Below the pieces are notes generated by a model. The model searched no databases, was not told the DNA's origin, and worked only from the letters and a program-made list of their open reading frames with translations. A stretch of DNA of 26,486 nucleotides. It comes from an uncultured Oscillospiraceae bacterium. Its GTDB lineage: Bacteria; Bacillota; Clostridia; Oscillospirales; Oscillospiraceae. The stretch is from contig CAKUMO010000032.1 in NCBI GenBank assembly GCA_934667815.1, forward strand, positions 1 through 26,486, in the 5' to 3' direction. The translations under genes were made by a program, and so were the position numbers. This document shows, piece by piece, positions 7,658-16,350 of the stretch; the stretch's first letter is position 1, and each line of letters opens with the position of its first letter.

Positions 7658-8827
7658 TTACGGAATATACAGCTCCGCGCTCTCGGCACCGGCTAAGATC
7701 GCCGTTCCGTCCGCACGGACGAGAACCTCCGTCCAGCCTGCGGCCTCGGCCGTGCTGCGTTTGGAAAGCTGGCTGTCAAAGACGGTCAGGCCGTCTGCCG
7801 TGAGAACGGCAAGGTAGTCCCCCGCCGCACTCAATGCCGCGGGCGTGCCGTCCAGCGCACAGGAGGCGCGGACGCCGCCGTCGGTCGAAAGCACGAGGAG
7901 CTGATAGCGGCTGCCGGTCTGGTGCTGATCCAGCACCAGGGCAACGAAGCCGTCTCCATAGGCATAGTCTGCGAGATCGCCGTTTTCCGGCGTGTACTCG
8001 CCCAGAAGCTCGCCCGCAGTGTTAAAGAACACCACGCTGCCGCTTCCGACGGCGCAGACCGTGCTGCCGCCTAAGAATTTCAAATCAAAAATCGTCTGGT
8101 CTCCGAAGCTGACGGACGCAATCTCGTCCTCGGAGTCCGTGCGGTAGAGCTTTGCTCCGGAGACGAAGGAAATGTCCTCCTGTCCCAGCGTGGCCAGCGC
8201 CAGCCAGCTTCCGTCCGGCGAAAGGGCGCAGGCGTTGAGATAGCTCGACTTGCTTATGCGGCGGTAGCGCAGCTCGCCCTTGGCATCATAGACCTCCGCG
8301 ACCGCGCGCGCGTCGTCCGAAGCGGCCAGCACGGCAAATTCGCCGTTTTCCGCTAGATCGGCATCGAAAATGCTGCCGCCGGTGCGGCTTGCAGCACGCT
8401 GCTTGCCTTTTGTATCAAGCACTGCATAGTAAGTGCCGCCAAGATCGTAAATGAGCAGCGCGTCGGCGTTGCCCATAAGCGCAGGCGCGGTCAAATCGGC
8501 CTGCTGGCGGGCGATGCGATTGCCGTTTTCCGCGTAGAGCGTCACACCGCCGCGCGAGGCGACCGCAAGACCGTCGCCCGCAAGGGCAAGGTCGGTCACG
8601 CCGTAGCCGTCGAAGCTCACCGCAGCGTAGCTCTCGCCGCTCTTGCCGAGGTAACGCAGAGAACGCAGTGCTCCGTCGAGCACCGTTGTATGCGTACTCA
8701 GGTACCAGAACAGCGCCGCCAGTACCGCAACGCCGATGCCGAGGAAGATCAGCCAGCGGTGGCGCCGCTTGGGTTTTTCCGGTTCCTGCGGCACCGGACG
8801 GATGAAATCAGAGCCGGACTCCTGCAT
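7658..8827 (-). CDS. DUF5711 family membrane-anchored beta-propeller-like protein
   Basis: This 389-residue protein has a short cytoplasmic N-terminus rich in proline and basic residues, and one membrane segment at about residues 24-43. The large domain that follows is made of repeated beta units with patterns such as LALAGDGLAVAS, ACALSPDGSWLALAT and AALSAAGDYLAVL, as in WD40/PQQ-type propellers. The positive-inside rule places the propeller outside the membrane. The family is common in Oscillospirales and its function is unknown. The ATG start follows GGGAGG and lies inside the end of truA (20-nt overlap), so the two are co-translated. A ligand-sensing or wall-binding role is inference. Confidence 0.8.
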   Translation of the reverse strand: MQESGSDFIRPVPQEPEKPKRRHRWLIFLGIGVAVLAALFWYLSTHTTVLDGALRSLRYLGKSGESYAAVSFDGYGVTDLALAGDGLAVASRGGVTLYAENGNRIARQQADLTAPALMGNADALLIYDLGGTYYAVLDTKGKQRAASRTGGSIFDADLAENGEFAVLAASDDARAVAEVYDAKGELRYRRISKSSYLNACALSPDGSWLALATLGQEDISFVSGAKLYRTDSEDEIASVSFGDQTIFDLKFLGGSTVCAVGSGSVVFFNTAGELLGEYTPENGDLADYAYGDGFVALVLDQHQTGSRYQLLVLSTDGGVRASCALDGTPAALSAAGDYLAVLTADGLTVFDSQLSKRSTAEAAGWTEVLVRADGTAILAGAESAELYIP

Positions 8828-9581
8828 AAAGCTGCACCTCCCTGTCGTCGTACCAGAGCTGCGTCATCGAAAGACCGCCGGCCGGAACGGTCGGCCCCGC
8901 CGCCGTGCGGTCCCCGGCGCGCAGGATCGCGCCGATCTCCTCGGGCGCGAGCTTGCCCTCCGCAGCATAGACCACCGTGCCGACCATGGCACGCGCCATG
9001 TTGTAGAGGAAGCCGTTGGCGCACACCCGCAGCAGGATCAGTTTATCCCGCCGTTCAACCTCAAAGTGATACACCGTGCGCACCGTGGACTTTACATCCG
9101 TGCCGACTGAGCGAACCGCCGCAAAATCGTGTGTGCCAACAAACTGCTCCGCCGCAAGCTGCATGATGTGCTCGTCGAGATGCTTGGGATAGAACCATGC
9201 GCGGTTGACATAAAACGGATCGCGCAGATGAGAATTGTAAATCTGATAGGTATATTCTTTCCTGACGCAGGAGCCGATGGCATTGAAATAGTCCGGCACC
9301 TCCCGCGCCTCGCTCACGGCGATGTCCGCCGGAAGCTGGGAATTGATGGCATAGGGAATGCGGTCGCAGGGAATGCGCGCGTCGGTGCGGAAATTGGCGA
9401 TATACACTCGCGCGTGGACACCCGCGTCCGTCCGGCCGCAGCCGGTCATGTGCACCTTGTGTCCGACGACACGCGCCGCGGCCTCCTCAAGCGTCTGCCC
9501 GACGGTGCGCTCGGTTTTCTGCACCTGCCAGCCGTGATAGGCAGAGCCGTCATAGCTCAAGGTCAGCGCAATGTTCCGCAC
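8808..9581 (-). CDS. truA: tRNA pseudouridine(38-40) synthase TruA
   Basis: TruA converts uridines 38-40 in the anticodon arm of many tRNAs to pseudouridine. The catalytic aspartate is D52 in GCGRTDAGVHA. The N-terminal LTLSYDGSAYHGWQ signature and the later GFLYNMARAMVGT motif are intact. At 257 residues it has the usual length. It uses a GTG start with AAGGAGG 8 nt upstream, placed 15 nt after ecfT. The ecfA1-ecfA2-ecfT-truA order is widely conserved in Firmicutes, normally downstream of ribosomal protein genes; here a methyltransferase and a PBP precede it instead. Confidence 0.97.
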   Translation of the reverse strand: MRNIALTLSYDGSAYHGWQVQKTERTVGQTLEEAAARVVGHKVHMTGCGRTDAGVHARVYIANFRTDARIPCDRIPYAINSQLPADIAVSEAREVPDYFNAIGSCVRKEYTYQIYNSHLRDPFYVNRAWFYPKHLDEHIMQLAAEQFVGTHDFAAVRSVGTDVKSTVRTVYHFEVERRDKLILLRVCANGFLYNMARAMVGTVVYAAEGKLAPEEIGAILRAGDRTAAGPTVPAGGLSMTQLWYDDREVQLYAGVRL

Positions 9582-9596
9582 AGGCAGTTCCTCCTT

Positions 9597-10400
9597 TCAC
9601 AGGTTGAAGCATCGTAGGGTAATGATCGCACCCAGCAGCGCCGCGCCCAGTCCGAACGTGACAAAATCCGCCGCGCGGTAATGCAGCTGCTTCAGCTTCG
9701 TTCTGCCCTCGCCGCCGTGGTAGCAGCGGCACTCCATGGCCGTAGCCAGCTCGTCTGCACGCCGGAAGGCGCTGACGAACAGCGGCACGAGAATGGGGAT
9801 CAACGCCTTGGCACGGCGAAAAATGTTGCCGGTTTCAAAATCCGCGCCGCGCGCCTTCTGTGCGGAGATGATCTTGTCGGTCTCCTCGATCAGCGTGGGG
9901 ATAAAGCGCAGCGCGATGGACATCATCATGGCCAGCTCGTGCACCGGAAAATGCAGCTTTTTCAAGGGGCTGAGCAGCGATTCCAGACCGTCGGTCAGGG
10001 CAATGGGCGAGGTCGTATAGGTGAGCAGGAAGGTTCCCGCGACCAGCATCATGATGCGCAGCACAAGGAACGTCGCCTGCACGATGCCCTCGCGCGTGAT
10101 GCGGAAGATCCAGAATTGTGCCAGCACCTCGCCGTCGGTGTAAAAGAGGTTCAAAAGCGCGGTGAAGATCATGATGATAAGCAGGGGCTTGAGGCCCTTG
10201 AACAGCGCCTTCGGCCGGATGCGCGAAATGGCCACCACCGTAATCAGGAAGGCCAGCATCAGACCGTAAGACACCCACCATTTTGCCAGAAACAGCGCAA
10301 CAATGTATACGATCACCATCATGAGCTTCGTGCGCGGATCCAGCCGATGGACAGGCGTGTTGCCGGGAAAATACTGCCCGAGCGTGATGTCTTTAAGCAT
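9597..10400 (-). CDS. ecfT: ECF transporter transmembrane component EcfT
   Basis: This is the shared membrane scaffold of group II energy-coupling factor transporters. It connects the two ATPases to exchangeable substrate-binding S components for vitamins and metals. The 267-residue protein has an N-terminal HRLDPRTKL motif and about five or six membrane segments. The two coupling-helix motifs are QKARGAD at 181-187 and MECRCYHGGEGRTKL from 222. The second reads Cys-Arg-Cys rather than the usual Ala-Arg-Gly/Cys. ATG with GGAGGG upstream overlaps the end of ecfA2 by 8 nt. No S component is encoded in the window, so the module is presumably shared with S proteins encoded elsewhere. Confidence 0.95.
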   Translation of the reverse strand: MLKDITLGQYFPGNTPVHRLDPRTKLMMVIVYIVALFLAKWWVSYGLMLAFLITVVAISRIRPKALFKGLKPLLIIMIFTALLNLFYTDGEVLAQFWIFRITREGIVQATFLVLRIMMLVAGTFLLTYTTSPIALTDGLESLLSPLKKLHFPVHELAMMMSIALRFIPTLIEETDKIISAQKARGADFETGNIFRRAKALIPILVPLFVSAFRRADELATAMECRCYHGGEGRTKLKQLHYRAADFVTFGLGAALLGAIITLRCFNL

Positions 10401-11259
10401 GGCGCGTTCCCTCCTTCAGACTGAGAAGTTGGGCAAGCGCCTGAGGCACGGTATAGACCGCCGGATTGACCGGCAGCCCAAGCGCACGCAGCCGCAGGAA
10501 CAGCTCCGTCACCTGCGGCACGGAAAGGCCGATGGCACGCAGCTCCTCGGCGTGGGAAAACACCTCGCCCGGCGGCGCACACATAACGTTTTCGCCCTCG
10601 CGCAGCACGAGCAGGCGGTCGGCCATTTTAGCCACGTCGTCCATGGAATGGCTGACCATCAGGATGGTCGCGCCGGTGGTTTTGCGGTAATTTTCGATAT
10701 TCTCCAGAATTCCGGCGCAGCCTGCGGGGTCAAGTCCCGCCGTCGGCTCGTCGAACACGACGATCTCCGGCTCCATGGCGATCACACCCGCGATGGCGAC
10801 ACGCCGCTTCTGCCCGCCGGAGAGGTCAAAGGGTGATTTTTCCAGCAGCGCCTCCGGAACGCCCGCAAACTGCGCGGCACGCAGAACGCGCCGGCGGATT
10901 TCCTCCTCCGGCAAGCCCATATTCTTCGGCCCGAAGGAGATGTCGCGGTAGACCGTTTCTTCAAAAAGCTGATATTCGGGATACTGGAACACCAGCCCCA
11001 CGCGGAAACGCGCGGCCCGGGTGGTTTTCTTATCCTTCCAGATGCTCTCGCCGCCGAGCAGCACGTCGCCGCTCGTGGGCTTCAAAAGCCCGTTGAGGTG
11101 CTGGATGAGTGTGGATTTTCCCGAGCCGGTGTGCCCGATGATGCCCAGAAGCTCGCCCTTCTCCACGGAAAAGCTGAGGTTTTTTACCGCTGTGTGCTCA
11201 AAGGGTGTGCCGATGCTGTAAATATGTGTGAGGTCTCTGACCTCGATCGCTGCTGCCAA
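10393..11259 (-). CDS. ecfA2: ECF transporter ATPase EcfA2
   Basis: This is the second ATPase of the energy-coupling module, acting as a heterodimer with EcfA1. Walker A is GHTGSGKST at 42-50, the Q-loop FQYPEYQLF starts near 91, the ABC signature is LSGGQ at 146-150, and Walker B ends in D170-E171. A C-terminal extension of about 80 residues is normal for EcfA proteins. The start is TTG at 11259, chosen because AAGGAGG stands at ideal spacing and the protein then opens with the usual IEVRDLTHIY. It follows ecfA1 after 41 nt and overlaps ecfT by 8 nt, which keeps stoichiometry tied through coupled translation. Confidence 0.95.
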   Translation of the reverse strand: MAAAIEVRDLTHIYSIGTPFEHTAVKNLSFSVEKGELLGIIGHTGSGKSTLIQHLNGLLKPTSGDVLLGGESIWKDKKTTRAARFRVGLVFQYPEYQLFEETVYRDISFGPKNMGLPEEEIRRRVLRAAQFAGVPEALLEKSPFDLSGGQKRRVAIAGVIAMEPEIVVFDEPTAGLDPAGCAGILENIENYRKTTGATILMVSHSMDDVAKMADRLLVLREGENVMCAPPGEVFSHAEELRAIGLSVPQVTELFLRLRALGLPVNPAVYTVPQALAQLLSLKEGTRHA

Positions 11260-11300
11260 ATTTCTTTCCTCCTTGGGAAAACTCCGGTCAGACCTTTTAT

Positions 11301-12149
11301 TTATCGGTGAAACGCCTCAAAAAGTGTCTGCGCACATTCCTCCGTGGAAAGCGCGTCGAGCGGCAGGGCAAAGCCCGCCTTGTTCAGCTCGTAAAGCAGC
11401 TCCGTCGTCGCCGGTACGGTCAGGCCCGCAGCCTTGAGCAGTTCGACCTGCACAAAGACCTGCTTGGGTGTCCCGTCCGCGAGAATGCTGCCCGAGTCCA
11501 TGACGACCACGCGCTGTGCGCGGATCGCCTCGGTCATATGATGCGTGATCAGAACGACCGTGATGCCGCTTTCGCGGTTCAGCCGTTCGATGGTGGAGAT
11601 GACCTCCTGCCGTCCCTGCGGGTCAAGCATGGCTGTCGGCTCGTCCAGAACGATGCACTCCGGCCGCATGGCAATCACGCCCGCGATGGCGATGCGCTGC
11701 TTCTGTCCGCCGGAGAGCAGATGCGGCGCGTGATTGCGGTATTCGTACATTCCGACCTGCTTCAAAGCATCGTCCACGCGCCGGCGGATTTCCGCAGACG
11801 GCACGCCGAGATTTTCCGGCGCAAAAGCGACGTCCTCCTCGACCACATTGGCCACGAGCTGGTTGTCCGGATTCTGGAACACCATGCCCACCGTCCGGCG
11901 AATGTCCAGCAGCAGGCTCTCGTCCTTCGTGTCCATACCGAACACATAGACGCTGCCGCCCTCGGGCAGCAGGATCGCGTTCAGGTGCTTGGCAAGCGTG
12001 GATTTCCCGCAGCCGTTGCGGCCGAGGACGGCCACAAAGCTGCCTTTTTCTATGCATAAATTCAGGTTTTCAAAAACCGGAATGCTTTCCTCGCCCGTCT
12101 GCGAGGGATAGGAAAAGCGCAGATTTTCTGCAATGATCGCTTCACTCAT
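11301..12149 (-). CDS. ecfA1: ECF transporter ATPase EcfA1
   Basis: This is the first ATPase of the energy-coupling factor complex that powers vitamin and cofactor uptake. With the ATG at 12149 the protein is 282 residues. Walker A is GRNGCGKST at 43-51, the Q-loop FQNPDNQLV starts at about 91, LSGGQ is at 145-149, and Walker B ends in D169-E170. The Q-loop wording is typical of EcfA1. An in-frame extension further upstream would overlap the methyltransferase gene and has no family support. The methyltransferase stop lies 10 nt upstream. The Shine-Dalgarno (AAAGG) is modest. Confidence 0.95.
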   Translation of the reverse strand: MSEAIIAENLRFSYPSQTGEESIPVFENLNLCIEKGSFVAVLGRNGCGKSTLAKHLNAILLPEGGSVYVFGMDTKDESLLLDIRRTVGMVFQNPDNQLVANVVEEDVAFAPENLGVPSAEIRRRVDDALKQVGMYEYRNHAPHLLSGGQKQRIAIAGVIAMRPECIVLDEPTAMLDPQGRQEVISTIERLNRESGITVVLITHHMTEAIRAQRVVVMDSGSILADGTPKQVFVQVELLKAAGLTVPATTELLYELNKAGFALPLDALSTEECAQTLFEAFHR

Positions 12150-12159
12150 GAAAATACCT

Positions 12160-13023
12160 TTATTTCGACGTCCAGCGCCCCGTCGCGCCGCAGGGCAGCA
12201 CAAGGCCGGAGTCCGTCACGGGAAGTCCCAGCTCGTCGGCCTCGGAGTGCCCGCCGAAGCGCGGCTCGATCACCGTGCGCAGCAGGCAGGTCAGAACCGA
12301 AGGTGCCAGTCCCGTGGTGTAAGAATTGATGATGAAAAACAGCGGATCGTCGGACAAAACGCCCGCGACGAGCTTCAGAAACGGGTATAGATCCTTCTCG
12401 AGCTTCCAGATCTCGCCCGAGGGGCCGCGCCCGTAGGACGGCGGATCCATGATGACCGCATCGTAGCGGCGGCCGCGCTTGATCTCGCGCTCGACAAACT
12501 TCGCGCAGTCGTCTACGATCCAGCGGATGGGCGCTTCGGCAAGGCCGGAGGACTGCGCGTTCTCCTTGGCCCATGCGACCATGCCCTTGGCCGCGTCCAC
12601 ATGGCAGACGCTTGCGCCCGCTGCGGCTGCGGCCAGCGTCGCGCCGCCGGTATAGGCAAAGAGATTCAGAACGCTGACCGGGCGCCCGGCGCTGCGGATG
12701 GTGCGGTCGATAAAGTCCCAGTTGGCCGCCTGCTCCGGAAACACCCCCGTGTGCTTGAAATTCATGGGCTTGACATTGAAGGTCAGCTCACGATAGTGAA
12801 TCTGCCAGCGCTCGGGCAGGCGGTTGCGTGACCACTGCCCGCCGCCCGTGGACGAGCGGGCATAGCGCGCGTCAAACTCGCGCCAGCGGCGGTCGTCCCT
12901 GGCAGTGAACCAGATGACCTGCGGGTCGGGACGCACGAGGAAATATTTCCCCCAGCGTTCGAGCTTTTCCCCGTCGGAGGTGTCGAGCACCTCATAATCC
13001 TTCCATTGATCGGCTTTCCACAT
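12160..13023 (-). CDS. Class I SAM-dependent methyltransferase, rRNA-type
   Basis: This protein probably methylates rRNA using S-adenosylmethionine; the target base is not determined. Its 287 residues have an N-terminal beta-rich substrate region. The SAM site is NLFAYTGG at 120-127, followed by HVDAAKG at 141-147. The DPPSYGRG motif at 193-200 is typical of the RlmI/RlmK-like group. The ATG has a weak GAGG upstream and sits 11 nt after the PBP stop. Co-transcription with PBP and ecf genes is unusual but may simply reflect a growth-linked operon. A non-RNA target cannot be excluded. Confidence 0.85.
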   Translation of the reverse strand: MWKADQWKDYEVLDTSDGEKLERWGKYFLVRPDPQVIWFTARDDRRWREFDARYARSSTGGGQWSRNRLPERWQIHYRELTFNVKPMNFKHTGVFPEQAANWDFIDRTIRSAGRPVSVLNLFAYTGGATLAAAAAGASVCHVDAAKGMVAWAKENAQSSGLAEAPIRWIVDDCAKFVEREIKRGRRYDAVIMDPPSYGRGPSGEIWKLEKDLYPFLKLVAGVLSDDPLFFIINSYTTGLAPSVLTCLLRTVIEPRFGGHSEADELGLPVTDSGLVLPCGATGRWTSK

Positions 13024-13034
13024 AGATCAGATCC

Positions 13035-15572
13035 TCAGTGCCACGGCAGAATGGGCGACGGGCCGATAGGCTCGGTCGGTTCGGTCGGCTCGGTCGGCTT
13101 GGTGTTGTCCTTGGTGTGCACATGGCAAACCTGTTCCTCGTCCTCGGGGTTATAGACGTGCTCCTTGTCCTTTTCGACCTTCCAGTCCTTGTTGTACAGC
13201 AGCATTGCCGCTTCTTCCACGGTGTTGCCCTCGGCCAGCTCACAGTATTCGTTGGCGATCTTGCCGGTCTCCTGGCAGATCTTCACAAGCACATGGCAGG
13301 TGCAGGTCGCGGTGGGCACATCGTCATAGAACAGCTTCATCTCCACGGTGCGGTCTCCGCGCACGTCCTTGGTGCACAGCTCCTCATCGACGAGCAGACC
13401 GCAGTCCTCGCAGAGCTTGACGGTCGTGACGCTGCCGGGCTGATAGAAGCCCGCATAATCCATGCCCTCGTGCAGGGGCTTCATGATCTTGTTCCACATC
13501 TGCACGGCAGGGTTCAGGTACGAGCCGGAGAGGATGACCTCCTCGGGATTGTCGTAGCCGCACCAGACGGCGGCGGTGTAATAGGGCGTGTAGCCGCAGA
13601 ACCAGTAGTTCTGGTTGGAGTCGGTGGTACCGGTCTTGCCGGCGACGGCCATGTTGCTCATGTTGGCAGCGGAGCCGGTGCCGTGCGTCGCAGCGGACTG
13701 GAGAATATAGTTGATATAGAAGTTGGCCTTTTCACCGAGCGCGGTGTGGCTCTCCTGTGTGTTGTCGAGGATCAGCTCACCGTCCTGCGTGGTGACCTTG
13801 GTGTACAGGCGCGCCTCGCGGAACACGCCGTTGTTCGGGAATGTCGCAAAGGCCTGCGCCATTTCGCGCACCGACACGCCGTGGGTCTGCTGGCCGAGCG
13901 CCAGAGGCGCAAAGGCAATATCGGTAAAATTCTTGCCGCCGATGGTCTCGTTCTCGACCAAAGAGGTGATACCCATCTTCTCGGTCAGGAACTTGTAGCT
14001 GTTCGTCGTGCCGAGGTCATTGAGCACCTTGACGGAGATCGTATTCAAAGACTGCGTTAGGCCGCGCATGACGGTGCACAGGCCGCTGTAGCTTCTGGAA
14101 TAGTTCAGGGGCCAGTTGCGGTCGTCGTACAGAGAGGAGTCCTCGTATACGGTCGCGGGCGTGACAATGCCTGCCTCCAGCGCGGGTGCATAGACCGCGA
14201 TCGGCTTAAAGGACGAGCCGGTCGGCAGCAGGCTCATCGTCGCACGGTTGTGGACAAGGCTGCCCTCTTTTTCGCCCACGCCGCCGGAGACGGCCACGAT
14301 GTCGCCCGTCGCGTTGTCAATCAGAATGATTGCAGACTGAAGCTGCTGGGAGCTGACGGTCTTTGGCACGTTCTCGAGATTTTCATAAACGCTGTCCACA
14401 AGGCTCTGCAGATGCGGATTGTAATTGCAGTAGATCTTATAGCCGCCGGTCATGAGCTTCGTGGCCGCAGCCTTCTCGCTGCAATCAAATTTCTTGCACA
14501 GATCCTGCAAAACGTCGTTGTAAACGGCGTCTGCATACCAGGAATAGTAGCTGTTGCTGCTGATGGTCTCGTTGACCGTGCCGCACTCCGGACAATAGAA
14601 CACGCCGTCAGTCTTGGTGTATTGGCTGCGCGGGCCTTCAAAGCCGCATTCGGCGCAGACATAGGTCTCCTCGTCATAGGTGCCGTTGCGGAACACCAGC
14701 TCCTGATCGGCTGCGGTCTCATATTCCTCGCGGGTCTTGATATAGCCCTGATCGAACATTTCCTTGAGAATGGTAAGCTGGCGCTTGCGGTTGTTCTTCT
14801 CGCTGACATAGGGATCATAGAGCGAGGGGTTATTGGTGATGCCAATAAGCGAGGCGCATTCGGCAGTCGTCAGCTCGGAAACATCCTTGCCGAAATACAC
14901 GCGCGCCGCGCTCTGCACGCCGAAGCAGCCCTCGCCGAGATAGATCGTGTTGAGATACCACTCCATGATCTCGTCCTTGGTGTAGAGCTTCTCCGCCGCC
15001 AGCGCGGTGAAGATCTCCTGCACCTTGCGGTTGACGGTCACGTCGTCCTCATGCGTCAGGTTCTTGATAAGCTGCTGAGTGATGGTGGATGCGCCGTAGG
15101 ACGAGTCGCCGCCGGCAAAGTTTGCGATGGCCGAGAGCGTTCTCACCCAGTCCACGCCGTTGTGCTCGGGGAAGCGCTTATCCTCGATGGCGATGGCTGC
15201 ATGCACCAGATCGAGCGGAATCTTGTCATACGACACCCAGACGCGGTTCTCCGTCGTCTGGATCTGCTGAAGCTGACGTTCCTCGCCCGTGTCGGGATCG
15301 ATATAATAGATAAAAGAGGTCTGCGCCAGCGAGACATTGTCCAGCTCCAGGGAATCCGCCTTGGCCTCTGCTGCGGGGACGACGTCGGTTTTGAGATAGT
15401 CCTTGAGCTTCGCGGCGAAGATCGTGCCTGCAATCGCGCAGACGAGCACGAGCGTGCCGATCAGGCCGAGCACAAAAAGTACGAGCTTGCCAAGGACGTC
15501 AAGCACCACACGGCCGATGCGCCATGCAATGTGCGGCTGCTTCTGCGGTTCGTTTTTCTTTTTCTTAGCCAT
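13035..15572 (-). CDS. Class A penicillin-binding protein with zinc-ribbon insertion and cysteine-rich C-terminus
   Basis: This bifunctional peptidoglycan synthase polymerises lipid II and cross-links the strands outside the membrane. The N-terminus is basic, with one membrane segment at about residues 24-53. The glycosyltransferase (GT51) domain carries E130 in AIEDKRFPEHNG. The transpeptidase motifs are SSFK at 453-456, SLN at 508-510 and KTG at 646-648. Between the domains lies a four-cysteine ribbon (C306-x2-C309, C327-x2-C330) of zinc-ribbon appearance. After the transpeptidase come at least eight more cysteines (721, 724, 733, 757, 759, 766, 777, 816), a degenerate repeated LC/C-x-C pattern and a TEPTEP-rich tail. 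At 845 residues it is longer than a minimal PBP1a. The ATG follows GGAGG, and the gene appears to head the 12-gene cluster. Confidence 0.95.
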   Translation of the reverse strand: MAKKKKNEPQKQPHIAWRIGRVVLDVLGKLVLFVLGLIGTLVLVCAIAGTIFAAKLKDYLKTDVVPAAEAKADSLELDNVSLAQTSFIYYIDPDTGEERQLQQIQTTENRVWVSYDKIPLDLVHAAIAIEDKRFPEHNGVDWVRTLSAIANFAGGDSSYGASTITQQLIKNLTHEDDVTVNRKVQEIFTALAAEKLYTKDEIMEWYLNTIYLGEGCFGVQSAARVYFGKDVSELTTAECASLIGITNNPSLYDPYVSEKNNRKRQLTILKEMFDQGYIKTREEYETAADQELVFRNGTYDEETYVCAECGFEGPRSQYTKTDGVFYCPECGTVNETISSNSYYSWYADAVYNDVLQDLCKKFDCSEKAAATKLMTGGYKIYCNYNPHLQSLVDSVYENLENVPKTVSSQQLQSAIILIDNATGDIVAVSGGVGEKEGSLVHNRATMSLLPTGSSFKPIAVYAPALEAGIVTPATVYEDSSLYDDRNWPLNYSRSYSGLCTVMRGLTQSLNTISVKVLNDLGTTNSYKFLTEKMGITSLVENETIGGKNFTDIAFAPLALGQQTHGVSVREMAQAFATFPNNGVFREARLYTKVTTQDGELILDNTQESHTALGEKANFYINYILQSAATHGTGSAANMSNMAVAGKTGTTDSNQNYWFCGYTPYYTAAVWCGYDNPEEVILSGSYLNPAVQMWNKIMKPLHEGMDYAGFYQPGSVTTVKLCEDCGLLVDEELCTKDVRGDRTVEMKLFYDDVPTATCTCHVLVKICQETGKIANEYCELAEGNTVEEAAMLLYNKDWKVEKDKEHVYNPEDEEQVCHVHTKDNTKPTEPTEPTEPIGPSPILPWH

Positions 15573-15634
15573 TTGTTACCTCCGAATATTTCAAAAGCGT
15601 ACCGTTGCCGGTGGACATAATAATCCAGTTTATC

Positions 15635-15661
15635 ATTTTATTATTATATCATGTCTGTCAA
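15635..15661 (-). promoter_or_regulatory. Probable promoter of the PBP-led cluster
   Basis: On the minus strand TTGACA stands at 15661-15656, followed after 15 bp by TAAAAT at 15640-15635. An overlapping TATAAT at 15648-15643 lacks a well-spaced -35, so the exact -10 is uncertain. Downstream is a leader of about 55 nt with GGAGG before the PBP start. Confidence 0.5.
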
Positions 15662-15755
15662 TCTCCGCGTGCAACTTTTTTGTTAATTTTCTGCGTTTCG
15701 GGGAAAACTCTCCCGAGGAAATTTTTCGTTCCCGCGCAGTTGCGCCGTTTTTCTC

Positions 15756-15784
15756 TTGATTTTCTGCGCAAGACCCGTTACAAT
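15756..15784 (+). promoter_or_regulatory. Sigma-A promoter of the DUF1292 gene
   Basis: TTGATT at 15756-15761 and TACAAT at 15779-15784 are separated by exactly 17 bp. The predicted start lies about 25 nt before the start codon. This promoter is divergent from that of the PBP cluster. Confidence 0.8.
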
Positions 15785-15817
15785 AGAGACAGATAAACAC
15801 GAAGGAGGACGTCAATC

Positions 15818-16108
15818 TTGGATCAGGAATACAATGTCATTTCCATCACGGACGAAGACGGCGTCGAGTACGAGCTGGAGATTCTCTCCACCATCACTTA
15901 CAACGGGTCGGAATATCTTGCCCTCACGCCGGCCGATGCCCCCGAGGACGCCGAGGAAGCCGAAGTCAGCATTCTCAAGTCCGTCACGGACGAGGACGGT
16001 GAGCCGCTGCTGGTGGCCGTCGAGGACGAGCAGGAGCTGGAAACCGTCTACGAAATGCTGATGGATTCTCTCTACGAGGACGAGGAGGACGAAGATTCTC
16101 TGTCCTAA
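15818..16108 (+). CDS. DUF1292 family small acidic protein
   Basis: This 96-residue, strongly acidic protein shows the DUF1292 pattern: a TDEDGVEYELEIL opening strand, a tyrosine-containing middle (YLALTPAD), and a central TDEDGEPLLVAVEDEQE followed by a helix. Its function is unknown. In many Firmicutes it sits near ruvX and alaS; here ruvX is about 4 kb away on the other strand. The start is TTG at 15818, supported by GAAGGAGG 7 nt upstream and a good promoter. The tail is almost all Asp/Glu. The gene is followed directly by the candidate 6S RNA. Confidence 0.85.
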   Translation: MDQEYNVISITDEDGVEYELEILSTITYNGSEYLALTPADAPEDAEEAEVSILKSVTDEDGEPLLVAVEDEQELETVYEMLMDSLYEDEEDEDSLS

Positions 16109-16126
16109 GGACGAATTGAAAATTGC

Positions 16127-16334
16127 AAAGGTTCCCTGCGGGGTTCGTGATAGTTCCTTTTAGACCCACATCTTTTTTTCGGGATGTCGGACTTCCGTCT
16201 CGGGTTGCAGGCCTCCCGTCCCGGCTTTGACCGTGGATGGACGTTGGAAGCAGATAAGAGCCGGAGAGACAACCCACCTGCCGTTTCGTGCAGGTTATAA
16301 ATGGAGCTACACGGCCGCTGCGGGGAACCTTTTT
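16127..16334 (+). ncRNA. ssrS: Candidate 6S RNA
   Basis: 6S RNA mimics an open promoter and sequesters RNA polymerase holoenzyme in slow growth. The stretch folds into one long rod. GGTTCCC (16130-16136) pairs with GGGAACC (16323-16329), followed by GCGG with CCGC, CGTG with CACG, TAG with CTA and TCC with GGA. A central bubble follows, with a small hairpin on its 3' side (ACCTGC with GCAGGT) next to TTATAAAT. An apical arm is closed by GGGTTG with CAACCC and CGTCC with GGACG. The TTCGTGATAGTTCC and GCTACACGGC strands match what I know of bacterial 6S. Ends are estimated. I see no convincing promoter immediately upstream, so it may be processed from the DUF1292 transcript. Confidence 0.78.
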
Positions 16335-16350
16335 GTTTATGGAAAACTCC

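Noticed and set aside
12149..12203. Longer N-terminus of EcfA1
   Set aside because: It would overlap the methyltransferase gene, lacks a ribosome binding site and adds residues absent from the family.
14250..15620. Long plus-strand frame antisense to the PBP
   Set aside because: It is a shadow of a GC-biased gene; the PBP on the other strand has all catalytic motifs.
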